This document shows, piece after piece, positions 25,335-33,910 of a stretch of DNA of 55,165 nt. Made by a program: the position numbers and the translations under genes. The DNA is taken from positions 1 to 55,165 of the forward strand of contig CAJTQO010000017.1 in the NCBI GenBank assembly GCA_910578405.1, read 5' to 3'. Below the pieces are notes generated by a model. It did not search any database. It was not told the DNA's origin and worked only from the letters and a program-made list of their open reading frames with translations. Source of the DNA: an uncultured Lachnospiraceae bacterium. Its GTDB lineage: Bacteria > Bacillota > Clostridia > Lachnospirales > Lachnospiraceae. The first letter of the stretch is position 1, and each line of letters starts with the position of its first letter.

Positions 25335-26702
25335 ATGGAGAAAAAAAGGAAGAAAAAACATATAAAACATGTTAAGCATATGAAAAAAAAGGAATTAAAG
25401 AGGAAAAAGAATTCCAGGCTAAGCAAAGCGCAGTTGAAGATAAAACGCAGAAGGGCGAGGCGGCGTATCCAGATTATGGGGAGGGTTGCGGTCGCTTTTC
25501 TTGTGTTGGGAGCAGTGGGTGGAGGCGCCTTTGCCATTATATGGAACTTGCCGGAGGTAAAGCTGAACAGGGAGCTGAATGCCGGGGATGAGTACACGCA
25601 GGAGCAGTCCTATGACCAGGCGGTGCAGGCTTATGGCAATGCCTTGGAGTTGGATTCCACTTCCGTAAAGGCATACCGCTGTATGGCGGGAGCTTACCTT
25701 GGTATGCAGGATGGTTCCCATGCAAAGCAGGTTTTGTATGAGGGATGGGAAAATACCCAGGATGAAAGCCTGTTGGAGTATTACTGTACCGTGATTCTGA
25801 ATGAAGCGGTGGATGAAATCAATGGAGGGATGACAAATCTGGAAACGCTGGATAAGGTTGAGTCTGTGCTGGAACAGGGTCTTTTAAGGGGAGAGGCGTT
25901 GGATATTATGGGTTCGGCTTACCGCAGACTGATGGAGCAATATAAAGGGGATGGGACTGCCGTGGATTTTGCCGGGTATGAGGAGGCGATGTCAAGACTG
26001 TTTGCCTTGTATCAGAAAGAGCAGACAGAAGAAATCGGGGCGATGGCGGCGGAGCATGGGTATTTGGACGTTGGGGAACTGACGGTTCCTGCAGAGCATG
26101 TGGATGCCTATCTGGATATTTTACAGCAGGCCAATGAGATACAGCCTTTGGACGCCAGAAGTGATTTGATTGCCTGTTTGCAGAAGGAAAAGGAAATCCA
26201 GGAAGTCTTTGCGGGCATTTTCCAGGAGTTTGATGCAGGGAATTATGAGGCGGCTAAAGAGTTTATTGTAACGGATACATATAAGGGGTTTCGGGATGCT
26301 TTTATCGCCCAGACGATGGAATACTGGACAGGAGAGACTTATATTCCGGTCAGCAGAGAGTATGTGAAGCTAAAGCAGGATGAAGGGAAATGGACATTTT
26401 CTTTTCCGGAATTCAGTGAGAATGAGGCGACGGCAGGGGTAATCACTGTATGGGGCGTGGATATGACGGACAATGATGTGCTGCGCACATATATTTCTTA
26501 TGAGCCGGCTATGCAAAATGGGGCATATTACCCGCATGTGCAGTATGTTATCAGCTATATGTACAGCAATCTGCAGAAGAAAAATGGATTTTTATATGAT
26601 ATGAATTATCATTTTGAAACGCGCACCTGGACGGAAGAAGGCATGACCACGCATATGGTCGGAGACTGGGGCGGCCCTTACCAGTGGGAGAAAACGTATT
26701 AA
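25335..26702 (+). CDS. TPR-containing single-pass membrane protein
   Basis: A 455-residue protein. Seen: an unusually basic N-terminal tail of about 48 residues (runs such as MEKKRKKKHIKHVKH and KIKRRRARRRIQ), one hydrophobic anchor (about 50-72), then TPR-like helices (LNAGDEYTQEQSYDQAVQAY, NALELDSTSVKAYRCMAGAYLGM) to about 170, a helical middle, and a C-terminal domain of unknown type from about 290 (FAGIFQEFDAGNYEAAKEFI to the end, rich in Tyr and Trp, finishing in GDWGGPYQWEKTY). No catalytic motif is recognised. The basic tail would sit in the cytoplasm, with the TPR and C-terminal part outside. GGAG lies 9-12 nt ahead of the ATG. A promoter for the next gene follows immediately. Confidence 0.72.
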   Translation: MEKKRKKKHIKHVKHMKKKELKRKKNSRLSKAQLKIKRRRARRRIQIMGRVAVAFLVLGAVGGGAFAIIWNLPEVKLNRELNAGDEYTQEQSYDQAVQAYGNALELDSTSVKAYRCMAGAYLGMQDGSHAKQVLYEGWENTQDESLLEYYCTVILNEAVDEINGGMTNLETLDKVESVLEQGLLRGEALDIMGSAYRRLMEQYKGDGTAVDFAGYEEAMSRLFALYQKEQTEEIGAMAAEHGYLDVGELTVPAEHVDAYLDILQQANEIQPLDARSDLIACLQKEKEIQEVFAGIFQEFDAGNYEAAKEFIVTDTYKGFRDAFIAQTMEYWTGETYIPVSREYVKLKQDEGKWTFSFPEFSENEATAGVITVWGVDMTDNDVLRTYISYEPAMQNGAYYPHVQYVISYMYSNLQKKNGFLYDMNYHFETRTWTEEGMTTHMVGDWGGPYQWEKTY

Positions 26703-26729
26703 AGAGGGCGGAAAACAAAGACCGGATAT

Positions 26730-26758
26730 TTGACTTTCTTTGACAAATATTGTATGAT
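26730..26758 (+). promoter_or_regulatory. Strong promoter of the four-repeat secreted protein
   Basis: TTGACT at 26730-26735 and TATGAT at 26753-26758 with a 17-nt spacer, about 45 nt before the ATG at 26804. Confidence 0.65.
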
Positions 26759-26803
26759 AAATTACATCTTAGAGAGCGTTTAATTTATCAGGGAGGCGGC
26801 ATT

Positions 26804-27904
26804 ATGGGCAGGTGTAAATGGGCAAAGTTATGCATGGCGGTTTGCCTGGCGGCGGAGATATGGATAGCCCCGGGAGGCCGGATGGAGGGACAGGCTGCGG
26901 CAAATGTGACGGCAACGGTGCAGGGTACGGTTATGTCAGGGACTTCTTCCGAATTGTTATTGCTTTCCACGAAGGAAGGGGATATGGAAATTAAGCTGGA
27001 CAGTGGGACGGATACCAGCGCCTGTAAGGTATTGCTGCCGGAGAAGAAAGTCACTGTTTCGGTATCCCATGGCTCGGATGGCTATCTACATGCGGTAAGA
27101 ATTAGCACAGAGGCGATAGAGCCTGCCGTAACGCTGGATTTTTCCACTTCCGCCACAGTAACAGGGAAGGTTGGCAGCCAGACGACGAGCAAGCTGATTT
27201 ATCTGGATACCCCGCAGGGGCAGATGGAGATTAAATTGGATGACACTACGAATATGAGCGGATGCTCTGTCCTAGTGGTGGACAAGAATTACAGCATTGT
27301 CTGTGTACGGGGGTCGGATGCTTATATGCATGCGGTAAGCATTTCGGATATGCTGACGGCAGTCGGGCCGTCTGTGCCTGGGACAACGTCAGGAGGAGGG
27401 GCGACTATAACAGGGCCGGCGCCCGCGCCCACTGCGCCTGCCAATCCGGCAACCGGCTCTGTGACAGGGACGGTGGCGGAGGATACGGAAGAAGGTTATC
27501 TTTATTTATCGACCAGCGGCGGAGAGATGCAGTTTGCCATTGACAGCAGTACGGACGCCAGAAGCGGCATGGTGCTGACGCCGGGCAATAAGCTTACCGT
27601 TTCCTTTTACCATGGTTCGGACGCTTACCTTCATGCTGTGAGCCTGGTAGGGGAGAAAGACCAGCCTTCCGGCGCGCAGATGAATACCTCGGATGTGGCT
27701 ACCGTGACCGGGACGGTAGGAAGGGATTCCAGCGAGAGCTTGTTGTATCTGAATACACCCCAGGGGGAGATGCAGCTAAAGCTGGATGCAGTGAACAGCA
27801 TTACCAATTGTAAGGTGTTGGTCAAAGGGAAAAAAGTTTCCTTAACCTGTACACGGGGTTCGGACGCCTATATGCATGCCATTGATATTACAGGGTTGAA
27901 TTGA
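26804..27904 (+). CDS. Secreted protein made of four ~65-residue beta-type repeats
   Basis: A 366-residue exported protein. After a signal peptide (cleavage near GQAAA) come four copies of one module, at about residues 36-103, 115-183, 218-287 and 298-366. Each reads roughly GTV....S..LLYL.T..GEMEIKLD, a variable turn with a Cys-containing C-VL stretch in copies 1, 2 and 4, then KKVTV....GSDAYMHAVSI. Copies 2 and 3 are joined by a Pro/Ala/Thr linker. The strand pattern recalls small beta-barrel repeats such as DUF5666, but I do not recognise the family. There is no membrane anchor or sortase signal. GGGAGG precedes the ATG at 26804; an earlier in-frame ATG (26750) overlaps the promoter. It has its own promoter and terminator. 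Confidence 0.75.
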   Translation: MGRCKWAKLCMAVCLAAEIWIAPGGRMEGQAAANVTATVQGTVMSGTSSELLLLSTKEGDMEIKLDSGTDTSACKVLLPEKKVTVSVSHGSDGYLHAVRISTEAIEPAVTLDFSTSATVTGKVGSQTTSKLIYLDTPQGQMEIKLDDTTNMSGCSVLVVDKNYSIVCVRGSDAYMHAVSISDMLTAVGPSVPGTTSGGGATITGPAPAPTAPANPATGSVTGTVAEDTEEGYLYLSTSGGEMQFAIDSSTDARSGMVLTPGNKLTVSFYHGSDAYLHAVSLVGEKDQPSGAQMNTSDVATVTGTVGRDSSESLLYLNTPQGEMQLKLDAVNSITNCKVLVKGKKVSLTCTRGSDAYMHAIDITGLN

Positions 27905-27942
27905 CAGATAGAGAGGGTAAAGCCAGAAAATATGCATGGTTA

Positions 27943-27983
27943 GGGCGTGCAGACGTCGGAATGGATTTTCAAACACGCTCTGG
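27943..27983 (-). mobile_element. Copy C, half-element of the dispersed repeat
   Basis: GGGCGTGCAGACGTCGGAAT at 27943-27962 and ATTTTCAAACACGCTCTGG to about 27983 match, with few differences, the reverse complement of the left half of the 40981 copy. The other half is absent; a terminator hairpin starts directly after it. Confidence 0.55.
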
Positions 27984-28033
27984 GGCCTGGATGGGACAAT
28001 ATGTTTCATCCGGGCCTATTTATTAAATTTTTT
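27984..28033 (+). terminator. Terminator after the four-repeat protein gene
   Basis: GGCCTGGATG (27984-27993) pairs with CATCCGGGCC (28007-28016) with one G-U pair, followed by TATTTATTAAATTTTTTTT. Confidence 0.7.
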
Positions 28034-28034
28034 T

Positions 28035-28088
28035 TGGATAAATTTAATATTTTATCCATTGTCATCCAGCTTTTTTCCGTCATATAAT
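28035..28088 (+). promoter_or_regulatory. Promoter of the alarmone synthetase gene with an upstream dyad
   Basis: TTGTCA at 28059-28064 and a perfect TATAAT at 28083-28088 with an 18-nt spacer. Directly against the -35 lies the dyad TGGATAAA (28035-28042)/TTTATCCA (28051-28058), a possible operator. The -10 overlaps the in-frame ATG at 28087, which rules that codon out as the start. Confidence 0.55.
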
Positions 28089-28125
28089 GGATACGGTTCT
28101 TGGAAGGGGGCATGGCAGAGGGGAT

Positions 28126-28824
28126 ATGTTACAAAAATACATTGGAATAAGGGTGGAACAGTACATGGAGATGCATACGGAAAATATACAGCAGATAGCT
28201 ATGTTATTAGAAGGGAAGGACAGCATTGATAAATTCAGACGGACAATTATGCAGTATGAATGCGCTATGCTGGAGATTAAGACTAAGCTGGATGTGTTAA
28301 ATACGGAACTGTCACTGCAAAAGAGCAGGAACCCGTTTGAAACGATTAAATGCAGGATTAAGTCGCCGGAAAGTATTTTTGGAAAAATGGCAAGGAACCA
28401 TATCCCGATGACCGTAGAGGATATGGAAAAAAATTTAAACGATATAGCGGGGATTCGTGTCATTTGCTCATTTCCGGACGATATCTATATGCTGGCGGAT
28501 TGTCTGCTGGCGCAGGACGATATACGGTTAGTTATGAAGAAAGATTATATAAAGAAACCGAAACCCAACGGCTACCGGAGTCTGCATTTAATTGTAGAAG
28601 TCCCTATTTTCCTTACGGATGAAAAAAAGCCCATGCGTGTGGAAGTGCAGTTTCGGACAATCGCAATGGATTTCTGGGCCAGTTTGGAGCATAAGATGAA
28701 ATATAAAAAGCATATTGAGAAAGCGGAGAGCATATCCAATGAACTTTTCTATTGTGCGGAGCTGATTGCCCAGTTGGATGGCAGAATGCAGCAGATTCGT
28801 CAGAAAATTGAAGGGGAGGCGTAA
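28126..28824 (+). CDS. Small alarmone synthetase (RelQ-like (p)ppGpp synthase)
   Basis: A 232-residue synthetase-only member of the RelA/SpoT family that makes (p)ppGpp or pGpp from ATP and GDP/GTP/GMP. Seen: an N-terminal helical region, KCRIKSPESIFGKMARN, DIAGIRVICSFPDDIY with the R and D of the synthetase core, the G-loop KPKPNGYRSLHLIVEV, and VEVQFRTIAMDFWASLEHKMKYK, where E-x-Q-x-R-T and the W/EH residues complete the active site. There is no HD hydrolase, TGS or ACT domain. The ATG at 28126 follows AGAGGGG and lies after the promoter. It precedes an ANT(6)-like gene by 10 nt and is surely co-transcribed with it. Confidence 0.92.
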   Translation: MLQKYIGIRVEQYMEMHTENIQQIAMLLEGKDSIDKFRRTIMQYECAMLEIKTKLDVLNTELSLQKSRNPFETIKCRIKSPESIFGKMARNHIPMTVEDMEKNLNDIAGIRVICSFPDDIYMLADCLLAQDDIRLVMKKDYIKKPKPNGYRSLHLIVEVPIFLTDEKKPMRVEVQFRTIAMDFWASLEHKMKYKKHIEKAESISNELFYCAELIAQLDGRMQQIRQKIEGEA

Positions 28825-28834
28825 AGGAGTGGAA

Positions 28835-29689
28835 ATGAGGACAGAAGAACAGATGTATGAAAGGATTTTAAATTTTGCAAAAGCGGAAAGTCATATCCGG
28901 GTGGTTACGCTGGAGGGCTCACGGACAAACAGCAATATTCCGCCGGATGAGTTCCAGGATTACGATATTACATTTTTTGTAACGGATATGGCGTACTTTA
29001 CGGAGGAGGATAGCTGGCTGGACGTGTTTGGCGAAAGGTTGATTATGCAAAAACCGGAAGATATGGAATTGTTTCCGGCCCAGGAGGAAGGATACTCTTA
29101 TCTGATGCTGCTGGAAGATGATGTGAAAATAGATTTGACCTTGTTGCCACTGGAACTTTTGGATGTTTATTTTACATGGGGGAAGCTGGTCAGGCTGTTG
29201 TTGGATAAGGACGGGCGTGTGAAGACCCCGCCTGTGCCGACAGACATTGATTATCATATACAGCGGCCTACAGCGAGGATGTTTGATGATTGCTGCAATG
29301 AATTTTGGAATACCGTTACATATGTAGTGAAAGGGTTATGCCGCAGAGAGATTTTGTTTGCCATTGATCACATGAATGAGATTGTCCGCAAGGAACTGCT
29401 GCGTATGATATCCTGGCTGGTTGGCACAGAGAAAGGCTTTTCTTTCAGCATTGGCAAAAATTATAAGTTTTTAGAGCAGTATATTACAGAGGATATGTGG
29501 AAGCGGCTGATGTCCACTTATCGGATGGAAAGCTATGCGCAGATGTGGGAATCTTTGGAGCAATGTCTGGCGTTGTTCCGGGAAACGTCGGCAGAAACAG
29601 CGAAGCGGCTGGGCTATTCATATCCGCCCTATGATGGGAAAATCAGCGGTTATGTGGCGCGGCAGAAGGAAAAGTATGTAAGGGAGTAA
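28835..29689 (+). CDS. Aminoglycoside 6-adenylyltransferase (AadE/ANT(6))-like nucleotidyltransferase
   Basis: A 284-residue cytosolic nucleotidyltransferase with the full pattern of the AadE family, whose members adenylylate streptomycin at the 6 position. Seen: VTLEGSRTNSNIPPDEFQDYDITFF with GSR (28-30) and the metal-binding DYD (42-44), MQKPEDMELFP, YSYLMLLEDDVKIDLTLLPLE with the third Asp, PTDIDYH, DDCCNEFWN, CRREILFAIDHMNEIVRKELLRMISW and GKNYKFLEQYI. Length is normal for the family. AAGGAGTGG precedes the ATG. It follows the alarmone synthetase with no promoter of its own. Whether this copy confers streptomycin resistance or has a housekeeping substrate cannot be told from sequence. Confidence 0.9.
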   Translation: MRTEEQMYERILNFAKAESHIRVVTLEGSRTNSNIPPDEFQDYDITFFVTDMAYFTEEDSWLDVFGERLIMQKPEDMELFPAQEEGYSYLMLLEDDVKIDLTLLPLELLDVYFTWGKLVRLLLDKDGRVKTPPVPTDIDYHIQRPTARMFDDCCNEFWNTVTYVVKGLCRREILFAIDHMNEIVRKELLRMISWLVGTEKGFSFSIGKNYKFLEQYITEDMWKRLMSTYRMESYAQMWESLEQCLALFRETSAETAKRLGYSYPPYDGKISGYVARQKEKYVRE

Positions 29690-29719
29690 GAGGCCATGCG
29701 GTTTGGAGTTGGGCAGGGC

Positions 29720-30139
29720 CTATTGTCCCCTGCGGATTTCAATCAGGCGCAGCGCATCCTGAAACAGGGAATTCCGGTCTTCCAGGTCAATCATAAGCCA
29801 TCTTTGGCCATTGCCTTCTTTGGTCAGGCGGTAGGTTTCCTGCAATTGGGCAGAACAGTCCGGCAGTATGGATTCCACCGCTTCTTTTTCTTTCTGCCCA
29901 ACGACGGCCAGTACCGTGAAAAAGGACTCCCTTGGATAGACGGTGCATAAGTTTTTTCCTGCTTTTTTAAATTTGATGTTCCATCCAGGTTCCCAACTGC
30001 AGGAACTGAATTCTATTTTTTCCTTGCTGTGGTAAGTTTCTTTGATTTGTGTACAAAATTCGTCAAATACAGGGTTATTGACATAAGCGGCAATTTCTTT
30101 CAAAGTGGGGCAATGGGAACGGTCTTGTAAATCTATCAT
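29720..30139 (-). CDS. DUF3788 family protein
   Basis: A 139-residue cytosolic protein with the DUF3788 pattern: PTLKEIAAYVNNPVFDEFCTQI, SSCSWEPGWNIKFKKAGKNLCTVYP, ESFFTVLAVVGQKE and a C terminus RWLMIDLEDRNSLFQDALRLIEIRR. Members are small and common in gut Firmicutes and Bacteroidetes; their function is not established. The start at 30139 is chosen because TTGGAGG lies 6-8 nt upstream on the minus strand; the in-frame ATG at 30178 lacks one. It faces the ANT(6)-like gene tail to tail with 30 nt between stop codons. Confidence 0.82.
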   Translation of the reverse strand: MIDLQDRSHCPTLKEIAAYVNNPVFDEFCTQIKETYHSKEKIEFSSCSWEPGWNIKFKKAGKNLCTVYPRESFFTVLAVVGQKEKEAVESILPDCSAQLQETYRLTKEGNGQRWLMIDLEDRNSLFQDALRLIEIRRGQ

Positions 30140-30179
30140 AATAAATCCTCCAAGACCATCATTATAAAAGCGGCGCATG

Positions 30180-30257
30180 AAAAAGTCAAGAGTCTTGCCA
30201 TTTCTTCCTCCCTATGCTAATCTAAACGGAGATAGGGTTTGAGGGGCTTGACTTTTT
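30180..30257. repeat. Perfect 11-bp inverted repeat with nested stem in a divergent promoter region
   Basis: AAAAAGTCAAG (30180-30190) and CTTGACTTTTT (30247-30257) are exact reverse complements; between them CCCTAT and ATAGGG form an inner stem. The right arm contains the TTGACT of a candidate promoter for the PBP gene. Confidence 0.55.
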
Positions 30258-30275
30258 ATCTTACAAATGTAATAA
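30248..30275 (+). promoter_or_regulatory. Possible promoter of the PBP gene
   Basis: TTGACT at 30248-30253 and TAATAA at 30270-30275 with a 16-nt spacer; the -35 lies within the right arm of the inverted repeat. Confidence 0.35.
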
Positions 30276-30418
30276 TTTAAATTGCCAATCTCGCACTGTC
30301 TTTGGAATGCATCAATGTCCTTAAAAGGAATGGTTGGCAGTTAGACAGGGCGAATGGAAAGCATAACGTTGGAAGAGAGAACGAAAAGCGGTGACGACAT
30401 TGTGTTTAGGAGGGCAGA

Positions 30419-32530
30419 ATGAACAGTAGGAAGAGGAGCAAGAGGAAGAAAAAAAGCGGGAAATTATGGATAGGGGCAGCGGCGTTATTGGGGGTGGCTG
30501 TTATTGCAGCGGCTGCATTCGGCATCCGGCATTGGATGCGGGAAAGGGGATGGAAACAGCCGGACGAACTTTTGCAGGAATATATGGCCTATATACCGGA
30601 GCGGGAGTATGGGCGGATGTATGCCATGCTGGATGCGCAAACAGCTTTAGAAATAGGAGAAGAAGAATTTATTAACCGCAATTCCGCTATTTATGAGGGC
30701 ATTGGAATGCACAATATGGCGGTGGAAATAATAGAATATGAGGAAGAGGAAATGTCAGTGACCTATCAGACTTCCTTTGGCACGACAGCAGGCCAGGTTA
30801 GTTTTGAAAATAAGGCTTTTTTCCGAAAGGGGGAAGACGGATACTGGCTGGTATGGGACGATTCCCTTATTTATCCTTCCCTTGGCAGAACAGACAAGGT
30901 AAAGGTGGCGGTAACTGGGGCAGAGCGGGGGCAGATTCTGGATCGGGAAGGGAGGCTTTTAGCCGGGAAGGTAACGGCGTCTTCCGTTGGCATTGTCCCA
31001 GGCAAGCTGGAAGACAGAGAGCAGGCTTTAGGGGAAATGGCACAGCTTTTGGGAGTCAGCAAGGAGTCCATTGAAAAAAAGCTTTCGGCAAAGTGGGTGA
31101 AGGATGATTATTTTGTCCCGGTTAAAACACTTCCGAAGATAGGGGAACTGGAGCTGATGTATGGAGCGGATGAAGAAACCATGCAGGAGGCAAAGCGCCA
31201 GGAACAGCTTTTGGCAATACCTGGGGTAATGATATCAGACACGGAAGTCAGAGGCTATCCTTATGCGGAAGCGGCTGCGCATTTGGTCGGATATGTCCAG
31301 AAGGTGACGGCGGAGGATTTGGAGAAACATGCGGGGGAAGGGTATACGGCGGACAGTATGATTGGGCGGACGGGGATGGAAAGTCTGTTTGAAAAAGAAC
31401 TGAGAGGGCAGGCTGGGCGCCGGATATATATTGTGGATGCGGATGGGGTGGAAAAGGAAGAAATGGCAAACCAGCCAGTCCAAAACGGACAGGATGTGAA
31501 GCTGACCATTGACGCCAGGCTCCAAAATCTGCTTTATGGGCAGTTGCGTGAAGATAAGGGTTGCAGTGTGGCCATAGAGCCTTATACCGGGGAAACGCTG
31601 GCGCTGGTTAGCGCGCCGTCCTATGACGACAATGATTTTATCTTTGGAATGTCTGAGGAGAAATGGGCTTCGCTAAACGGGGACGAAAGACAGCCCATGT
31701 ACAATCGTTTCCGGCAGACGTGGTGTCCCGGCTCTACGTTTAAACCGGTAACGGCAGCAATAGGGCTGGAAACCGGAGCAGTGGATCCGGCGCAAGATTA
31801 TGGGAATGTTGGAACAAGCTGGCAAAAGGATACGTCCTGGGGTTCTTACTATATTACCACGCTTCATACCTATGAACCGGTGGTGTTGGAAAATGCATTG
31901 CTTTATTCTGACAATATTTATTTTGCAAAAGCGGCATTAAAGATAGGGGCGCAGGAGCTGGAACAAGCTTTGACAGAACTTGGGTTTGGACAGGAACTGC
32001 CTTTCGAAATCAACATGGCAAAGTCTCAATATTCCAATGGGGAGCATATAGAAACAGAAATACAGTTGGCGGACAGCGGATACGGGCAGGGGGAGATTTT
32101 GGTCAATCCATTGCACCTGGCTGCTATTTATACCGCGTTTTGCAACGAAGGAAATATAGTGAAGCCTTATTTACGGTACCGGGAGGAAAAGGAGGCGGAA
32201 TACTGGATGCCGGAGGCATTTTCCGACAGGACAGCCGAAACGGTTTTGGAAGGGTTGAAAAAAGCGGTGAATGATCCAAATGGAACAGGGTACGGCGCCC
32301 ACAGAGAGGATATATTGTTGGCCGGAAAAACGGGTACGGCAGAGATTAAGACATCCAAAGAGGACACGGCCGGCACGGAACTTGGATGGTTCGCAGTCTT
32401 TACCGCAGAGAAATCGGTGGAGCGCCCTGTATTGATTCTGACCATGGCAGAGGATGTGAAGGACAGAGGCGGCAGCGGATATGTAGTCGGGAAGATGAAA
32501 ATGGTTTTGACCGGATGGCTGGACGAGTAG
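30419..32530 (+). CDS. Class B penicillin-binding protein, MecA/PBP2a-like
   Basis: A 703-residue membrane-anchored transpeptidase that cross-links peptidoglycan outside the membrane. Seen: a basic N terminus and a single anchor (about 17-38), an NTF2-like MecA N-terminal domain (about 45-160, PDELLQEYMAYIPEREYGRMYAML), a PBP dimerisation domain (about 165-350, RGQILDREGRLLAG, ATEVRGYPYAEAAAHLVGYV-like region, IGRTGMESLFEKELRG), and the penicillin-binding domain with SxxK as S439TFK442, SxN as S497DN499 and KTG as K637TGT640. All catalytic motifs are intact. AGGAGGG precedes the ATG. The MecA-type N domain is also common in intrinsic PBPs of clostridia, so low beta-lactam affinity is not implied. 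No mecR/blaI-type regulator is adjacent. Confidence 0.93.
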   Translation: MNSRKRSKRKKKSGKLWIGAAALLGVAVIAAAAFGIRHWMRERGWKQPDELLQEYMAYIPEREYGRMYAMLDAQTALEIGEEEFINRNSAIYEGIGMHNMAVEIIEYEEEEMSVTYQTSFGTTAGQVSFENKAFFRKGEDGYWLVWDDSLIYPSLGRTDKVKVAVTGAERGQILDREGRLLAGKVTASSVGIVPGKLEDREQALGEMAQLLGVSKESIEKKLSAKWVKDDYFVPVKTLPKIGELELMYGADEETMQEAKRQEQLLAIPGVMISDTEVRGYPYAEAAAHLVGYVQKVTAEDLEKHAGEGYTADSMIGRTGMESLFEKELRGQAGRRIYIVDADGVEKEEMANQPVQNGQDVKLTIDARLQNLLYGQLREDKGCSVAIEPYTGETLALVSAPSYDDNDFIFGMSEEKWASLNGDERQPMYNRFRQTWCPGSTFKPVTAAIGLETGAVDPAQDYGNVGTSWQKDTSWGSYYITTLHTYEPVVLENALLYSDNIYFAKAALKIGAQELEQALTELGFGQELPFEINMAKSQYSNGEHIETEIQLADSGYGQGEILVNPLHLAAIYTAFCNEGNIVKPYLRYREEKEAEYWMPEAFSDRTAETVLEGLKKAVNDPNGTGYGAHREDILLAGKTGTAEIKTSKEDTAGTELGWFAVFTAEKSVERPVLILTMAEDVKDRGGSGYVVGKMKMVLTGWLDE

Positions 32531-32575
32531 GAGGCAATGCTTCTGAAACTTTTCGATGGGATTTGTGTAAGTGTC

Positions 32576-32604
32576 TTGCATAGGGGAAAACTGGATGGTA
32601 TGAT
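32576..32604 (+). promoter_or_regulatory. Promoter of the amidohydrolase gene
   Basis: TTGCAT at 32576-32581 and TATGAT at 32599-32604 with a 17-nt spacer, giving a leader of about 145 nt before the ATG at 32755. Confidence 0.5.
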
Positions 32605-32754
32605 AGGAAGAAGATTAATCAGGAAAGAAGAGCTGGGCTGGAAGTGGATAGAACCGGAAGATGGGAAAGGCCGGATAGGGATAAGACGGGAAGAAGGGTA
32701 AATTGGAAAGAAACAAGGAAGAGAAAAAGGATGGAAAAACAGGAGGAAATCAAG

Positions 32755-33906
32755 ATGTTATGTGTAAAAAACGGCAGGATCCATGATGGGATTCACAGGG
32801 ATGCGTTCCAGGGAGACATTCTGGTGAAAAACGGGAAGATAGCGGCAATTGGGGAACGGCTGGAGGTGGAAGAAGGAGTTTACATAGTGGATGCCGAGGG
32901 GCTGGAGGTATATCCTGGGTTTGTGGAGGCTCATGGGCATATTGGTTTGGATGGCTATGGCATCGGCTATGAAGGGATGGATTACAATGAGCTGAATGAC
33001 ATTATCAGCCCTCAGATGAGGGGCATTGACGGAGTTAAGCCTTTTGACCCTGCTTTTGCTAAAGCGGCGGCGGCAGGCGTCACTTGTGTCTGTGTAGGGC
33101 CAGGGAGCGCCAATGTGCTGGGCGGGTCTTTTACTACGATAAAAACGGTAGGGAAACGGGTGGATGATATGGTGGTGCGTGATGGGGTTGCTATGAAATG
33201 CGCTTTCGGAGAGAATCCTAAACGGGTTTACCGGGAAAAGAAAGATTCCAGCCGAATGACCACCGCAGCGCTTTTGCGGGAGACTTTATATAAGGCAAAG
33301 GAATATATGGAGAAAAAGGATGCGGCAGGAGAGGATATTTCCAAGAAGCCTGCGTTTGATTTAAAGTTGGAAGCGCTGCTTCCGGTTATGCGCAGGGAAA
33401 TTCCGTTGAAGGCTCATGCCCATGCGACAGAGGATATTTTTGCCGCTTTACGTATTGCGAAGGAATTTGGCTTGAAGCTGACATTGGAGCATGTCACGGA
33501 AGGACACCTGATTGTGGAGGAGCTGGCAAAGGAGAATGTGCCGCTGGCGGTGGGGCCGACCCTTACCAGCGCCACGAAATTTGAATTGCGCAACAAAAGT
33601 TGGACAACGCCAGGGGAGCTGGCGGCGGCAGGCTGTCAGGTATCAATCATTACGGATTCGCCTGTGATTCCGCAGGAATACTTGCCTCTTTGCGCAGGGC
33701 TGGCAGTGCAGGCAGGGATGGATCCTTTTGCGGCATTGCAGGCCATTACCATTCATCCGGCAAAACATGCAGGCATTGCAGATCGGGTAGGGTCGCTGGA
33801 AGTGGGGAAAGATGCAGACATTGTAGTGGCATATGGCTGTCCTTTTGAAATATCAACAAAAATCAAACATGTGTTTATTGACGGGAAAGAAGTGCAGATG
33901 CAGTGA
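32755..33906 (+). CDS. Amidohydrolase (imidazolonepropionase-like subfamily)
   Basis: A 383-residue metal-dependent hydrolase. Seen: the small N-terminal beta sandwich (KNGRIHDGI, DILVKNGKIAAIG), the first metal pair H60-x-H62 in YPGFVEAHGHIGLD, HAHATED and LEHVTEG carrying later His ligands, and ITDSPVIPQ with the catalytic-type Asp, followed by HPAKHAGIADRVGSLEVGKDADIVV, the standard end of this superfamily. Substrate is unknown; members act on imidazolonepropionate, dipeptides and xenobiotics. The ATG at 32755 is chosen because AGGAGG lies 9 nt upstream and the family N terminus starts there, although longer in-frame starts exist. Its stop codon sits next to a fragment of the dispersed element. 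Confidence 0.87.
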   Translation: MLCVKNGRIHDGIHRDAFQGDILVKNGKIAAIGERLEVEEGVYIVDAEGLEVYPGFVEAHGHIGLDGYGIGYEGMDYNELNDIISPQMRGIDGVKPFDPAFAKAAAAGVTCVCVGPGSANVLGGSFTTIKTVGKRVDDMVVRDGVAMKCAFGENPKRVYREKKDSSRMTTAALLRETLYKAKEYMEKKDAAGEDISKKPAFDLKLEALLPVMRREIPLKAHAHATEDIFAALRIAKEFGLKLTLEHVTEGHLIVEELAKENVPLAVGPTLTSATKFELRNKSWTTPGELAAAGCQVSIITDSPVIPQEYLPLCAGLAVQAGMDPFAALQAITIHPAKHAGIADRVGSLEVGKDADIVVAYGCPFEISTKIKHVFIDGKEVQMQ

Positions 33907-33910
33907 GATA

